A stretch of DNA of 9,032 bases from an uncultured Candidatus Melainabacteria bacterium (GTDB lineage: Bacteria > Cyanobacteriota > Vampirovibrionia > LMEP-6097). The stretch is taken from contig CALBDR010000226.1 in assembly GCA_937927525.1 (NCBI GenBank), forward strand, positions 1 to 9,032. Direction: 5' to 3'. A model generated the notes under the pieces. The model was not told where the DNA came from, searched no databases, and saw only the letters and a list, made by a program, of their open reading frames with translations. The translations under genes and the position numbers were made by a program. This document shows positions 1-5,650 of this stretch, in pieces. Position 1 is the first letter of the stretch. Every line of letters begins with the position of its first letter.

Positions 1-349
1 CCCTAAAACCGATCGCAAAGATTTGGCTATAAGCTTCCTGTAAACCCCAGTGAGGGTCAGGTGGCAAAGCCACCAGAAACTTTATGATCAGATTCGCAGC
101 GAGTAAAGAAATAAAGCCAGACCATATTACCTGACGGCTTTTAGAGTAACCATAGACTTCGGTAAGTAAATCTCCTATAAGGTAGGAAGCTGGGAAAAAA
201 AGTAATCCTGCTGCAAAGCTAATTTTATTTCCAAAAATAGGAAGCTGAATCTGAGTTATTTTAATACTTGCAATCAAGTTACAAATAAGGATAACCACAA
301 CAAAAGCAACAGTTATAGCATTTAGATATTTATAAGTTCTAGAAGCCAT
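1..349 (-). CDS. yhhQ: Queuosine precursor transporter, YhhQ/VUT family (partial, C-terminus beyond window)
   Basis: Reading leftward from the ATG at 349-347 gives 116 open codons that run off the window edge. The product begins MASRTYKYLNAITVAFVVV and has hydrophobic helices at about residues 10-29, 46-62 and 75-95. It carries the hallmarks of the VUT (DUF165) family: SRTYKYLN at the N-terminus, FFPASYLIGDLLTEVYGY (residues 51-68), SRQVIW and ALPPDPHW (94-101). Family members are inner-membrane importers of the queuosine precursors preQ0/preQ1 used for tRNA wobble modification; that role is known for E. coli YhhQ and inferred here. About half of a usual 220-residue protein is visible. No Shine-Dalgarno precedes the ATG, but an extended -10 box lies 9 nt upstream. 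It is divergent from the nuclease gene. Confidence 0.88.
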   Translation of the reverse strand, partial: MASRTYKYLNAITVAFVVVILICNLIASIKITQIQLPIFGNKISFAAGLLFFPASYLIGDLLTEVYGYSKSRQVIWSGFISLLAANLIIKFLVALPPDPHWGLQEAYSQIFAIGFR

Positions 350-358
350 GCTTAGCTA

Positions 359-367
359 ATAATAGCA
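359..367 (-). promoter_or_regulatory. Extended -10 promoter of the YhhQ-like gene
   Basis: On the minus strand this reads TGCTATTAT, a TGn extended -10 element, ending 9 nt before the ATG at 349. A start site 6-8 nt downstream of the -10 would leave a leader of only a few bases. No good -35 hexamer is seen 16-18 bp upstream, as is usual for extended -10 promoters. Prediction by eye. Confidence 0.45.
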
Positions 368-378
368 ATAGTGTTAGT

Positions 379-393
379 GTTATTGTTAATAAC
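379..393. repeat. Short dyad in the divergent yhhQ/nuclease promoter region
   Basis: GTTATT-GTT-AATAAC, perfect 6-bp arms with a 3-bp spacer. It lies upstream of the yhhQ -10 box and upstream of the nuclease gene, so it could be an operator, but in AT-rich DNA this may be chance. Confidence 0.3.
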
Positions 394-410
394 AAATCTG
401 CGAAAATCAC

Positions 411-434
411 TTAATAAAAATAGATTTTTATTAA
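411..434. repeat. Perfect 11-bp inverted repeat ahead of the nuclease gene
   Basis: TTAATAAAAAT (411-421) and ATTTTTATTAA (424-434) are exact reverse complements separated by AG. As RNA it would give a 10-bp all-A/U stem with a UAGA loop, ending 20 bases before the nuclease ATG. There is no GC stem, so it is a poor intrinsic terminator; an operator or 5'-UTR hairpin is possible. Confidence 0.5.
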
Positions 435-454
435 ACTCTTTTAAAATTGAACTA

Positions 455-994
455 ATGAAAAAATACTTTATTTTATTTCTCAGTATATTTTTTCTTAGTT
501 CCTGTAAGTCTAATAACTTTTATGGAACCATAACTGCTATTCCTGACGGAGATACAGTTAAAGTTAAAACTAAAAAGCTTGGTATTGTAAGAGTAAGACT
601 TCTAGGAATAGATTGTCCAGAAATTAAGCAAGAACCCTGGGGGAAAATAGCTAAGGAGTTTTTAGAAGAAGAATTAAATAACTCGAATAAAATCAAACTT
701 GAGACAGACTTAGTAAAAAGAGATAAGTATGGCAGGCTTCTTGCTTACATATACACAGAGAAAGATAAAAATCATTATGAAAAAACCAGTTTAAATGAAA
801 AACTTTTAAAAGAAGGCTTAGCAGAACTATTTATTATCGGTGATAATGATAAATACGCTGTTAGATTTAAAGAAGCTGAAGCTAAAGCAAAACAAGCTAA
901 AATAAATATTTGGGATGAAGAAAACGGTACAAAGTACAGTCCCTATGAATTCAGGAAAAGAAGCAAAAGAAAAAAAAGAATGAAAAATGAGTAA
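455..994 (+). CDS. Thermonuclease (SNase)-like lipoprotein
   Basis: A 179-residue staphylococcal-nuclease-fold protein predicted to hydrolyse DNA and/or RNA outside the cytoplasm. Residues 1-17 are a lipoprotein signal peptide (MKK, a hydrophobic core, lipobox LSSC with Cys17), so the mature protein should be lipid-anchored. This is why I start at ATG 455 rather than at an in-frame GTG at 371, which would bury the signal. The SNase catalytic set is present: Asp31 and Asp33 in PDGDTV, Arg48 and Asp53/Glu56 in RLLGIDCPE, Arg94 in KYGRLLAYIY; the Thr of the usual DTPE is Cys54. NIWDEENG (151-158) is the family C-terminal motif. A strongly basic tail (FRKRSKRKKRMKNE) follows. The stop overlaps the start of cutA by 8 bases, implying co-transcription. 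No convincing promoter or Shine-Dalgarno was found. Confidence 0.9.
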   Translation: MKKYFILFLSIFFLSSCKSNNFYGTITAIPDGDTVKVKTKKLGIVRVRLLGIDCPEIKQEPWGKIAKEFLEEELNNSNKIKLETDLVKRDKYGRLLAYIYTEKDKNHYEKTSLNEKLLKEGLAELFIIGDNDKYAVRFKEAEAKAKQAKINIWDEENGTKYSPYEFRKRSKRKKRMKNE

Positions 995-1319
995 GGAATA
1001 TTGTTTAATATACACGACTGGTGATTCTAAAGAGAATTTAGAAAGTATTGCTGAAGCACTTCTTGAGAAAAAACTTATAGCTTGCGCTAATATCTATCCA
1101 GAAATTAGCTCTATTTACAAATGGGAAAATCAGCTAGAAAAATCCACGGAAATAGCTATAGTATTGAAAACTAAAGTCGAAAATTTCAATAAGATTGAAA
1201 AAGAAATAACAAAATTACATAGCTATGACTGCCCAGTAATAATACAGATACCGATTTCACAGTTGAGCAATAATTACGCACAGTGGCTAGAGAATAGCTT
1301 AAATGAATCCTTAAGTTAA
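987..1319 (+). CDS. cutA: CutA, divalent-cation tolerance family protein
   Basis: A 110-residue protein, the normal length for CutA, a very stable cytoplasmic trimer with a ferredoxin-like (PII-like) fold. It is linked to copper/divalent metal tolerance in E. coli, though the biochemical role is unsettled. Diagnostic segments: YTTGDSKENLESIAEALLEK near the N-terminus, then ACANIYPEISSIYKW (32-46, conserved Cys33, Tyr44, Trp46), TEIAIVLKT (54-62), HSYDCPVIIQIPI (78-90) and YAQWL (97-101). The ATG sits inside the end of the nuclease gene (8-base overlap), preceded by an A-rich stretch with only a weak AAGAA-like ribosome site, so translational coupling is likely. Its 3' end overlaps the convergent glcF stop by 9 bases. 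No metal-related neighbour is present. Confidence 0.93.
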   Translation: MSKEYCLIYTTGDSKENLESIAEALLEKKLIACANIYPEISSIYKWENQLEKSTEIAIVLKTKVENFNKIEKEITKLHSYDCPVIIQIPISQLSNNYAQWLENSLNESLS

Positions 1320-2630
1320 AACTGCTGCAAGTAAAGTCATCGGATGAATTACTCGGTAATTTTCAGGTAAATAAGCTTCTATCTGAGACATGCAACCAGG
1401 ATTTGCAGTCATTACATATTTCGCATTCGAATTCTGGATATTTTCCGCTTTTCGTTTGCCGATATCATCAGCCATATCTGGTTTAATTAAATTATAAAAA
1501 CCCGCTGAACCACAACAAACCTCAGCCTCATAAAGTGTTTTCAGATTAACTTTTTTCATTAAGGCTAATATTTTCTCATAGACACCTCTAATACCTTGAG
1601 CGTGTGATAAATGACAGGCTGGATGGTAAGTAATATCGATAGAGATTTCATCACTAACATCAGTTTCATCAAAGAACTTCAGCAAACGATAATTGACCAC
1701 TTCTAATTTTTGTTTAAAGCTAGCTAAAGGCAAAGGAGCTTGCCAGTTATCAATATCTAAAAGCTCTGCAATATCTAAAAGTTTAAGATCAGGATCTAAA
1801 TTTTTAGATTCTTTGATGAAAGCTCCGCAGCCAGCTGAATTAAATACGACTTTATTTATAGTGATACCATCAATAGTAGTTTTTTGTTTTTTCAAAAAAG
1901 CTTGCTTTTGCTTTTCACCAACATCATGCTCCCCGCTATGGCTAGCTAAAGCCCCACAGCAATTAGTACTAGGAACATAAACATGATATCCAATAGCATT
2001 TAAAACTTTTATGGTATCTATATGAACCTGATTATAAATAGTATCCATGACACAACCTAAATTTAAGATCACTGTAGATTCTGGATTATCGATAGCATCT
2101 AGGTTTTCTAAGGCTGGGTAAAAACTATCAGTTTCTATTTTTTTATATTCAAATTCAAGTTTTGGTTGAATCTTAACTAACTTCGGTAAAAAAGGGAGTA
2201 ACTTATAAATAAAATTCATCCCCCGTAACGAAATCCTCATCATATTCAAGAGAAAACGATTTGGTAGAATATATTTAAAAGCTTGCTTACGTACAAAGCC
2301 CCAAAGTCCCTTATGGTACTTACTTTGTCCTCTATCGTATCTTGCATACTCAAGCAGGTCAGTATACTCCACCCCAGATGGGCAAGCAGTTTCACAAGCC
2401 ATACACCCTAAGCAATTATCCAAATAAGTTTGAGCAGTATCTTCCAATTCCTCTTTAGCACCGCGAATCAAATCTTTAATTAAATAAAGTCTTCCTCGAG
2501 GTGAATTGCCTTCATTTCCAGTACTTAAATAAGTAGGGCATGCTGGCAGGCAATAACCACAGTGAACACAAGCATTTATCTTTTCAATTTCCTCTTCTAA
2601 ACTAATGTGAGCAGTTTTTTCTTGTGACAT
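1311..2630 (-). CDS. glcF: Glycolate oxidase iron-sulfur subunit GlcF
   Basis: A 439-residue subunit that takes electrons from the GlcD/GlcE flavoprotein part and passes them toward the membrane quinone pool. Two 4Fe-4S cluster motifs are complete: Cys21, 24, 27, 31 (CVHCGYCLPACP) and Cys73, 76, 79, 83 (CLGCMACETACP). They are followed by SPRGRLYLI-type residues 43-51 and by two cysteine-rich CCG domains: LGCVMD, NCCGALASHSGE and SAGCG in the first; YHPACHLSHAQGIR, VCCGSAGFYNL and NPGCMSQIEAYL in the second. Length slightly exceeds E. coli GlcF (407). The ATG at 2630 lies inside glcE (29-base overlap) with an AGGAG ribosome site 9 nt upstream, and no other start codon occurs before the first cluster. 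It is the last gene of glcDEF and ends tail to tail within cutA. Confidence 0.95.
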   Translation of the reverse strand: MSQEKTAHISLEEEIEKINACVHCGYCLPACPTYLSTGNEGNSPRGRLYLIKDLIRGAKEELEDTAQTYLDNCLGCMACETACPSGVEYTDLLEYARYDRGQSKYHKGLWGFVRKQAFKYILPNRFLLNMMRISLRGMNFIYKLLPFLPKLVKIQPKLEFEYKKIETDSFYPALENLDAIDNPESTVILNLGCVMDTIYNQVHIDTIKVLNAIGYHVYVPSTNCCGALASHSGEHDVGEKQKQAFLKKQKTTIDGITINKVVFNSAGCGAFIKESKNLDPDLKLLDIAELLDIDNWQAPLPLASFKQKLEVVNYRLLKFFDETDVSDEISIDITYHPACHLSHAQGIRGVYEKILALMKKVNLKTLYEAEVCCGSAGFYNLIKPDMADDIGKRKAENIQNSNAKYVMTANPGCMSQIEAYLPENYRVIHPMTLLAAVLT

Positions 2631-3756
2631 TACACAGCACTCCTGGGTTTAAAATATTCTCTGGATCGTATTTCAACTTTAAAGCTTTAATCAATTCAAG
2701 CTCTTCTACCTTAATTAGAGAATTTAAATCTCTTTCTATAACTCTATTCTCATATGTTACAGGAGCAATACGAATAGCTGGCTTAAAAAGACGATAAAGC
2801 TCGTCAATAGCCTCAAGATCATGAAATGCTCTAAAAACATATGGCTTAGATTTAAAGCTTAAAGAAGATTTAAAAAGGTCGATATTTAGATCAACTCTTT
2901 TTGGGATCTCTGAAATATCACTAAAAATATTAGCGCCATAAGATTCTGGATTAACTTCAAGATCATCTAAGACTCTTATCAAAGCCTCAGTATATGACTT
3001 TAAATCGCTTCTTTTTACATAATAATAAGCATGAAAACTATTAGGGTTAAAGTATGGCTTACTGTAAGTTTCAACCTCAGAAATAAATTCATAAGGTAAT
3101 TCTTTCGTTAACCTATGCTTTCTCATCTCAAGTAAATCTGGACTTCCAAGCAATTCAATAGTAAGAGAGACTGAGAAGTCACTATGAAATTTTAGCTTTA
3201 CAGCAGAATCTTGATTATTGAAATCAAAAGCAAAGGTCTTATACAAAAGCTCAAAATCAATTTCTGACAAATCTTCAAAGGCAGCTAAAAGCTTCATCTT
3301 TAGCATCGGTAATTTTTCAAGCTTTAAGTAAGCAGATTTAATGACTTGCAGTGAATTAAAAGAACCTAAATATAATTTACGTAGATCGTAACCCGCAACA
3401 TTTTTAATTACTTGACCACCACATTTAGAAGTTTCACCTTTAAGCCCTTGAACGGTTAGCCCTAATACAGATTTTTGTTCAAGCTTATCTCTTAGTTCTC
3501 CTAGAACCCGAGAAAGAGAATATTCAGCTGCTGAAAAAATATTAACTGTCTTAGAAAAAGGTTTTAAATAACTATCTAAGTCTTCAAGAGTAAGACCGGC
3601 ATTAACTTTCACAACAAAATCATCATTATAAAGCTCAATTGCTTTATCGTCATCTACCTCGAATTTGAAAAGTTCAAATTTGTCGGATGCAAATTCCTGC
3701 CCTCTAGAAAGATAGTCAAATTCAGTATAAAGAGTCTTAGCTGTGAGTTCACTCAT
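2602..3756 (-). CDS. glcE: Glycolate oxidase subunit GlcE, divergent FAD-binding domain
   Basis: A 384-residue protein (E. coli GlcE is about 350), the second flavoprotein-type subunit of glycolate dehydrogenase. The diagnostic segment is GGQVIKNVAGYDLRKLYLGS (113-132), the PCMH-type FAD domain motif of GlcE. The C-terminal KYDPENILNPGVL is the usual end of this oxidoreductase family. The assignment is supported by its place between glcD and glcF. Oddity: the glycine-rich segments that normally wrap the FAD pyrophosphate are not recognisable. The N-terminus starts directly at the strand region around residue 28, and the stretch before the KNVAGYD motif (FSAAEYSLSRVLGELRDK, 74-91) has no GG...GP pattern. 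It may bind FAD weakly or act structurally. Its ATG overlaps the glcD stop as ATGA. An AGGAG site 8 nt upstream supports the start. Confidence 0.85.
   Translation of the reverse strand: MSELTAKTLYTEFDYLSRGQEFASDKFELFKFEVDDDKAIELYNDDFVVKVNAGLTLEDLDSYLKPFSKTVNIFSAAEYSLSRVLGELRDKLEQKSVLGLTVQGLKGETSKCGGQVIKNVAGYDLRKLYLGSFNSLQVIKSAYLKLEKLPMLKMKLLAAFEDLSEIDFELLYKTFAFDFNNQDSAVKLKFHSDFSVSLTIELLGSPDLLEMRKHRLTKELPYEFISEVETYSKPYFNPNSFHAYYYVKRSDLKSYTEALIRVLDDLEVNPESYGANIFSDISEIPKRVDLNIDLFKSSLSFKSKPYVFRAFHDLEAIDELYRLFKPAIRIAPVTYENRVIERDLNSLIKVEELELIKALKLKYDPENILNPGVLCNVTRKNCSH
2640..2644 (-). promoter_or_regulatory. Ribosome binding site of glcF
   Basis: AGGAG on the minus strand, 9 nt before the ATG at 2630, inside the glcE codons for the LNPGVL end. 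It fixes the glcF start within glcE and implies coupled translation. Confidence 0.7.
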
Positions 3757-5219
3757 GTTTTCAACTCCTCTAATTCAATTTCTCTATGGCACTCACGACA
3801 AATTCTTATCGGAAATATTTTATTAGGATTACTAATATAATTAGGATCAAAAACCTCTCTTAACATCAGCATCTTATTCATATCAGTATCTGAAAATAGA
3901 TGCCCCATATATTCTTGTTTTTCGACACCGATACCATGTTCACCGGATAAAGTTCCTCCCAGACGAACACAAAGCTCCATAATTTCATGACTTGCTTTAT
4001 GAATTCTATCGACTACAGTCTGGTCCTTATAAGGGTCATAAAGAAAATTTGGGTGAATGTTACCATCACCGGCATGTAAAATATTAGCAAGCAGTAAATT
4101 ATATTTATCAGCAATTTCTTCTAAACCTTTTAGAGCATCAGGAATCTTCGAACGAGGAACTACTAGATCATATAAATACCAAAATGGTGCTATTTTACCA
4201 AAAGCTGCCGCTGCCCCCTTTCTAACCTTCCATAGTTTCAAACGGCGCTCAGAGTCTTGGGTCTCTTCATACTGCAGAGGATTATATTTGTTAACAGTAT
4301 CTTTTATTTTCAAACCATTTTCAATAACTTCTTCTAAAACACCATCAATCTCAATCAGAATAACAGCTTTAACATCATCGCTAAAGCCAAGATTATAAGC
4401 TTTATTTATAGCTTTAACAGCATTATTATCTACGGTCTCAATTGCCGCAGGCTTAAAGCCTTGCTTTATTAGGTCGCTAACTAAGTTAGCACAAGCCTGA
4501 GTATCTGCAAATGCAGCCTGAATAGTGAGAAAACTATCTTGAAGTGGTGTCAGCCTTAATAGAGCTTTAGTTACGATACCGAAAGTACCTTCACTACCTA
4601 CTACTAACGCCGTGATATTAAGATCAGAAGAGCTAAGATTATAATTTAGATCAGAATCCAGATCTCCGAAATACCTAAGTTCTCCATTTGGGCTAAGCAT
4701 TTCTATACCCAGAACATGCTCAGAAGTTACTCCATACTTAAAACAATGAACCCCACCAGCGTTCTCTGCAACATTACCACCTATGGTACAAGCTTGCTGC
4801 GAAGAGGGATCTGGAGCAAAGTGTAAGTTCGAATCTTTTACTACTTTATTTAAAGTTGCGTTTACAACTCCAGTTTCTACTAAAACTACATTATTTTCAT
4901 AATCAACTTTTATGACTTTCGTAAATCTAGCAAGAGAAATTATTATGGAGTAATCAGAAGCTAAAGCACCTCCAGAAAGTCCAGTTCCAGCTCCTCTAGC
5001 AACAAAACTAACTTTATGTGGTGGATTCGAAGAGTTATATCTAATGATCGCTTTAATAATTTTTTGAATTTCTTTAACAGTATCAGGTAATAAAACTAAT
5101 TTCGGCTGTTTCGGGAACAAAGAAGTTGCATCAGTCTCATATAACTTCAGATCAACAGGGTCATCTAATATCTGCTCCTTCTTTAGGAAGCTCGTAAATT
5201 CGTGTAGTAAGAACTCCAT
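3753..5219 (-). CDS. glcD: Glycolate oxidase FAD subunit GlcD
   Basis: A 488-residue FAD-linked 2-hydroxyacid dehydrogenase (E. coli GlcD is 499), the catalytic subunit oxidising glycolate to glyoxylate; D-lactate is a possible substrate in this family. Motifs in order: FVARGAGTGLSGGALA (72-87) and TIGGNVAENAGGVHCFKYGV (145-164) bind FAD; SEGTFGIVTKALLRL (209-223) closes the FAD domain; HAGDGNIHP (382-390), GGTLSGEHGIGVEKQEYM (421-438) and NPNKIFP (464-470) belong to the C-terminal catalytic/FAD-oxidase domain. I start at ATG 5219; an in-frame TTG at 5228 would add only three residues. There is no strong ribosome site. The C-terminal tail RICRECHREIELEELKT is unusual, with a CxxCH pattern. 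First gene of glcDEF, overlapping glcE by 4 bases (ATGA). Confidence 0.95.
   Translation of the reverse strand: MEFLLHEFTSFLKKEQILDDPVDLKLYETDATSLFPKQPKLVLLPDTVKEIQKIIKAIIRYNSSNPPHKVSFVARGAGTGLSGGALASDYSIIISLARFTKVIKVDYENNVVLVETGVVNATLNKVVKDSNLHFAPDPSSQQACTIGGNVAENAGGVHCFKYGVTSEHVLGIEMLSPNGELRYFGDLDSDLNYNLSSSDLNITALVVGSEGTFGIVTKALLRLTPLQDSFLTIQAAFADTQACANLVSDLIKQGFKPAAIETVDNNAVKAINKAYNLGFSDDVKAVILIEIDGVLEEVIENGLKIKDTVNKYNPLQYEETQDSERRLKLWKVRKGAAAAFGKIAPFWYLYDLVVPRSKIPDALKGLEEIADKYNLLLANILHAGDGNIHPNFLYDPYKDQTVVDRIHKASHEIMELCVRLGGTLSGEHGIGVEKQEYMGHLFSDTDMNKMLMLREVFDPNYISNPNKIFPIRICRECHREIELEELKT
3765..3771 (-). promoter_or_regulatory. Ribosome binding site of glcE
   Basis: AGAGGAG on the minus strand, 8 nt before the glcE ATG, encoded within the last codons of glcD. 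Together with the ATGA stop/start overlap it indicates translational coupling of glcD and glcE. Confidence 0.75.
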
Positions 5220-5231
5220 CGTTACCAAAAC

Positions 5232-5248
5232 TTATACTTTTAGTATAA
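5232..5248. promoter_or_regulatory. Dyad overlapping the glcD promoter
   Basis: TTATACT-TTT-AGTATAA, perfect 7-bp arms with a 3-bp spacer, 13 bases from the glcD ATG. On the minus strand the distal arm supplies TATACT (5247-5242), a good -10 box that would start transcription near 5235 and give a leader of about 16 nt. A dyad on top of a -10 box is a typical repressor-site arrangement. No clear -35 hexamer was found. Confidence 0.45.
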
Positions 5249-5324
5249 CTCAGCCCCAATTCATATTGCTAATTGCGACTATTTGCAAAAGAAAAATAAA
5301 TACGTAAAGCTTAATTCTTCCTTA

Positions 5325-5357
5325 ACATAATACTGCTATACGTATAACATATTATGT
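5325..5357. promoter_or_regulatory. Nested dyad with promoter-like -10 boxes
   Basis: Outer arms ACATAATA (5325-5332) and TATTATGT (5350-5357) are exact reverse complements and are almost concentric with the perfect 10-bp palindrome TATACGTATA (5337-5346). The sequence TGCTATACG at 5334-5342 resembles an extended -10 on the plus strand (last position G, not T), and TATAAC (5343-5348) is an alternative. Transcription would start near 5349-5355 and run to the terminator at 5568. Promoter plus operator is the simplest reading. Confidence 0.4.
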
Positions 5358-5568
5358 AAGTTTACGACAAGGGTTACTCACAAGCTTATTATCCTTTTCC
5401 CCATCCCTATCGTGTAGGTCTTGGGTTTAATCTTTGCGTAATAGACTTCGCTAGACCATCTAGTCTGAATCCCTCTAGCTTCAACTGAGTGGTTTAGCGT
5501 AGAAAAGAACGAGCGCAAAAACTATTGTAATCGTTCAACCGAAACAGCCCTCCGGGGCTGTTTTTTTT
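5350..5568 (+). ncRNA. Candidate structured small RNA (or attenuator leader) ending in an intrinsic terminator
   Basis: No open reading frame of note occurs here (an ATG at 5354 is followed at once by TAA), yet the segment ends in a strong plus-strand terminator with no gene in front of it, so something non-coding is transcribed. By eye there are further helices: CCCA/TGGG with CCTA/TAGG inside (5400-5425), GCTAGA-CCA-TCTAGT (5450-5464, last pair G-U), GAACGA/TCGTTC (5507-5512 with 5531-5536), and the competing pairs TTTGCG/CGCAAA (5433-5438 with 5514-5519) and GCTAGA/TCTAGC (5450-5455 with 5474-5479). The 5' end is a guess from the promoter-like dyad. I do not recognise the family: tmRNA, RNase P and SRP signatures are absent, 6S-like RNA cannot be judged by eye. 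The alternative is a leader controlling the aminotransferase gene 82 bases beyond the terminator. Confidence 0.5.
5542..5568 (+). terminator. Rho-independent terminator
   Basis: AAACAGCCC (5542-5550) pairs perfectly with GGGCTGTTT (5555-5563) around a TCCG loop, followed by an uninterrupted T run to 5568. It is a strong plus-strand terminator; the minus strand lacks an equivalent T-tail of this length. It cannot serve glcD, which runs the other way, so it ends a transcript begun between about 5330 and 5540. Confidence 0.92.
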
Positions 5569-5633
5569 ATAACTTAAGGATTTGCTGAAAACAAAGTTTC
5601 AAAGTAGAATCCACTCGATATTGGTTTACAGCT

Positions 5634-5642
5634 TGCTATAAT
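5634..5642 (+). promoter_or_regulatory. Extended -10 promoter of the HisC-like gene
   Basis: TGCTATAAT: a consensus -10 with the TGn extension, ending 8 nt before the ATG at 5651. No -35 hexamer is evident at 16-18 bp. Transcription should begin at or within a few bases of the ATG, so the mRNA is predicted leaderless; indeed no Shine-Dalgarno is present. The promoter also argues against the in-frame TTG at 5642, which lies on the -10 box. Confidence 0.65.
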
Positions 5643-5650
5643 TGGCTTCT

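Larger units (their letters stand above)
5220..5650. other. Gene-free regulatory region between glcD and the HisC-like gene
   Basis: No coding frame of useful length was seen on either strand. In order it contains the glcD promoter dyad, about 75 bases of plain AT-rich DNA, a nested dyad with -10-like boxes, a candidate structured RNA ending in a terminator, about 65 plain bases, and the aminotransferase promoter. It is the only stretch over 300 bases without a gene. Confidence 0.8.

Noticed and set aside
60..74. GGTGGC-AAA-GCCACC hairpin near the left edge, similar to the one at 6886
   Set aside because: It lies inside conserved codons of the transporter (VALPPDP region), so the symmetry is most likely a by-product of the protein sequence.
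435..449. Promoter for the nuclease gene in the divergent spacer
   Set aside because: TTGTTA at 383-388 has no acceptable -10 at 16-18 bp, and other AT-rich hexamers are not distinguishable from background.
371..454. GTG start at 371 for the nuclease, adding 28 residues
   Set aside because: It would place a non-signal segment in front of a complete lipoprotein signal peptide and would translate through the long palindrome; ATG 455 is better.
1693..1980. Plus-strand open frame inside glcF, and similar open frames opposite glcD, the dehydratase and the nuclease
   Set aside because: They lie antisense to genes with clear conserved motifs, have no recognisable domains and no ribosome sites; they are shadows.
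5220..5228. TTG start at 5228 for glcD
   Set aside because: Adds only three residues and has no ribosome site; ATG 5219 is the simpler choice.
5486..5568. T-box or his-type attenuator ahead of the aminotransferase gene
   Set aside because: GTGGTTTAGCG only loosely resembles the T-box core and lacks the ACCGCG part; no leader peptide with histidine codons exists. A different kind of attenuator is not excluded.
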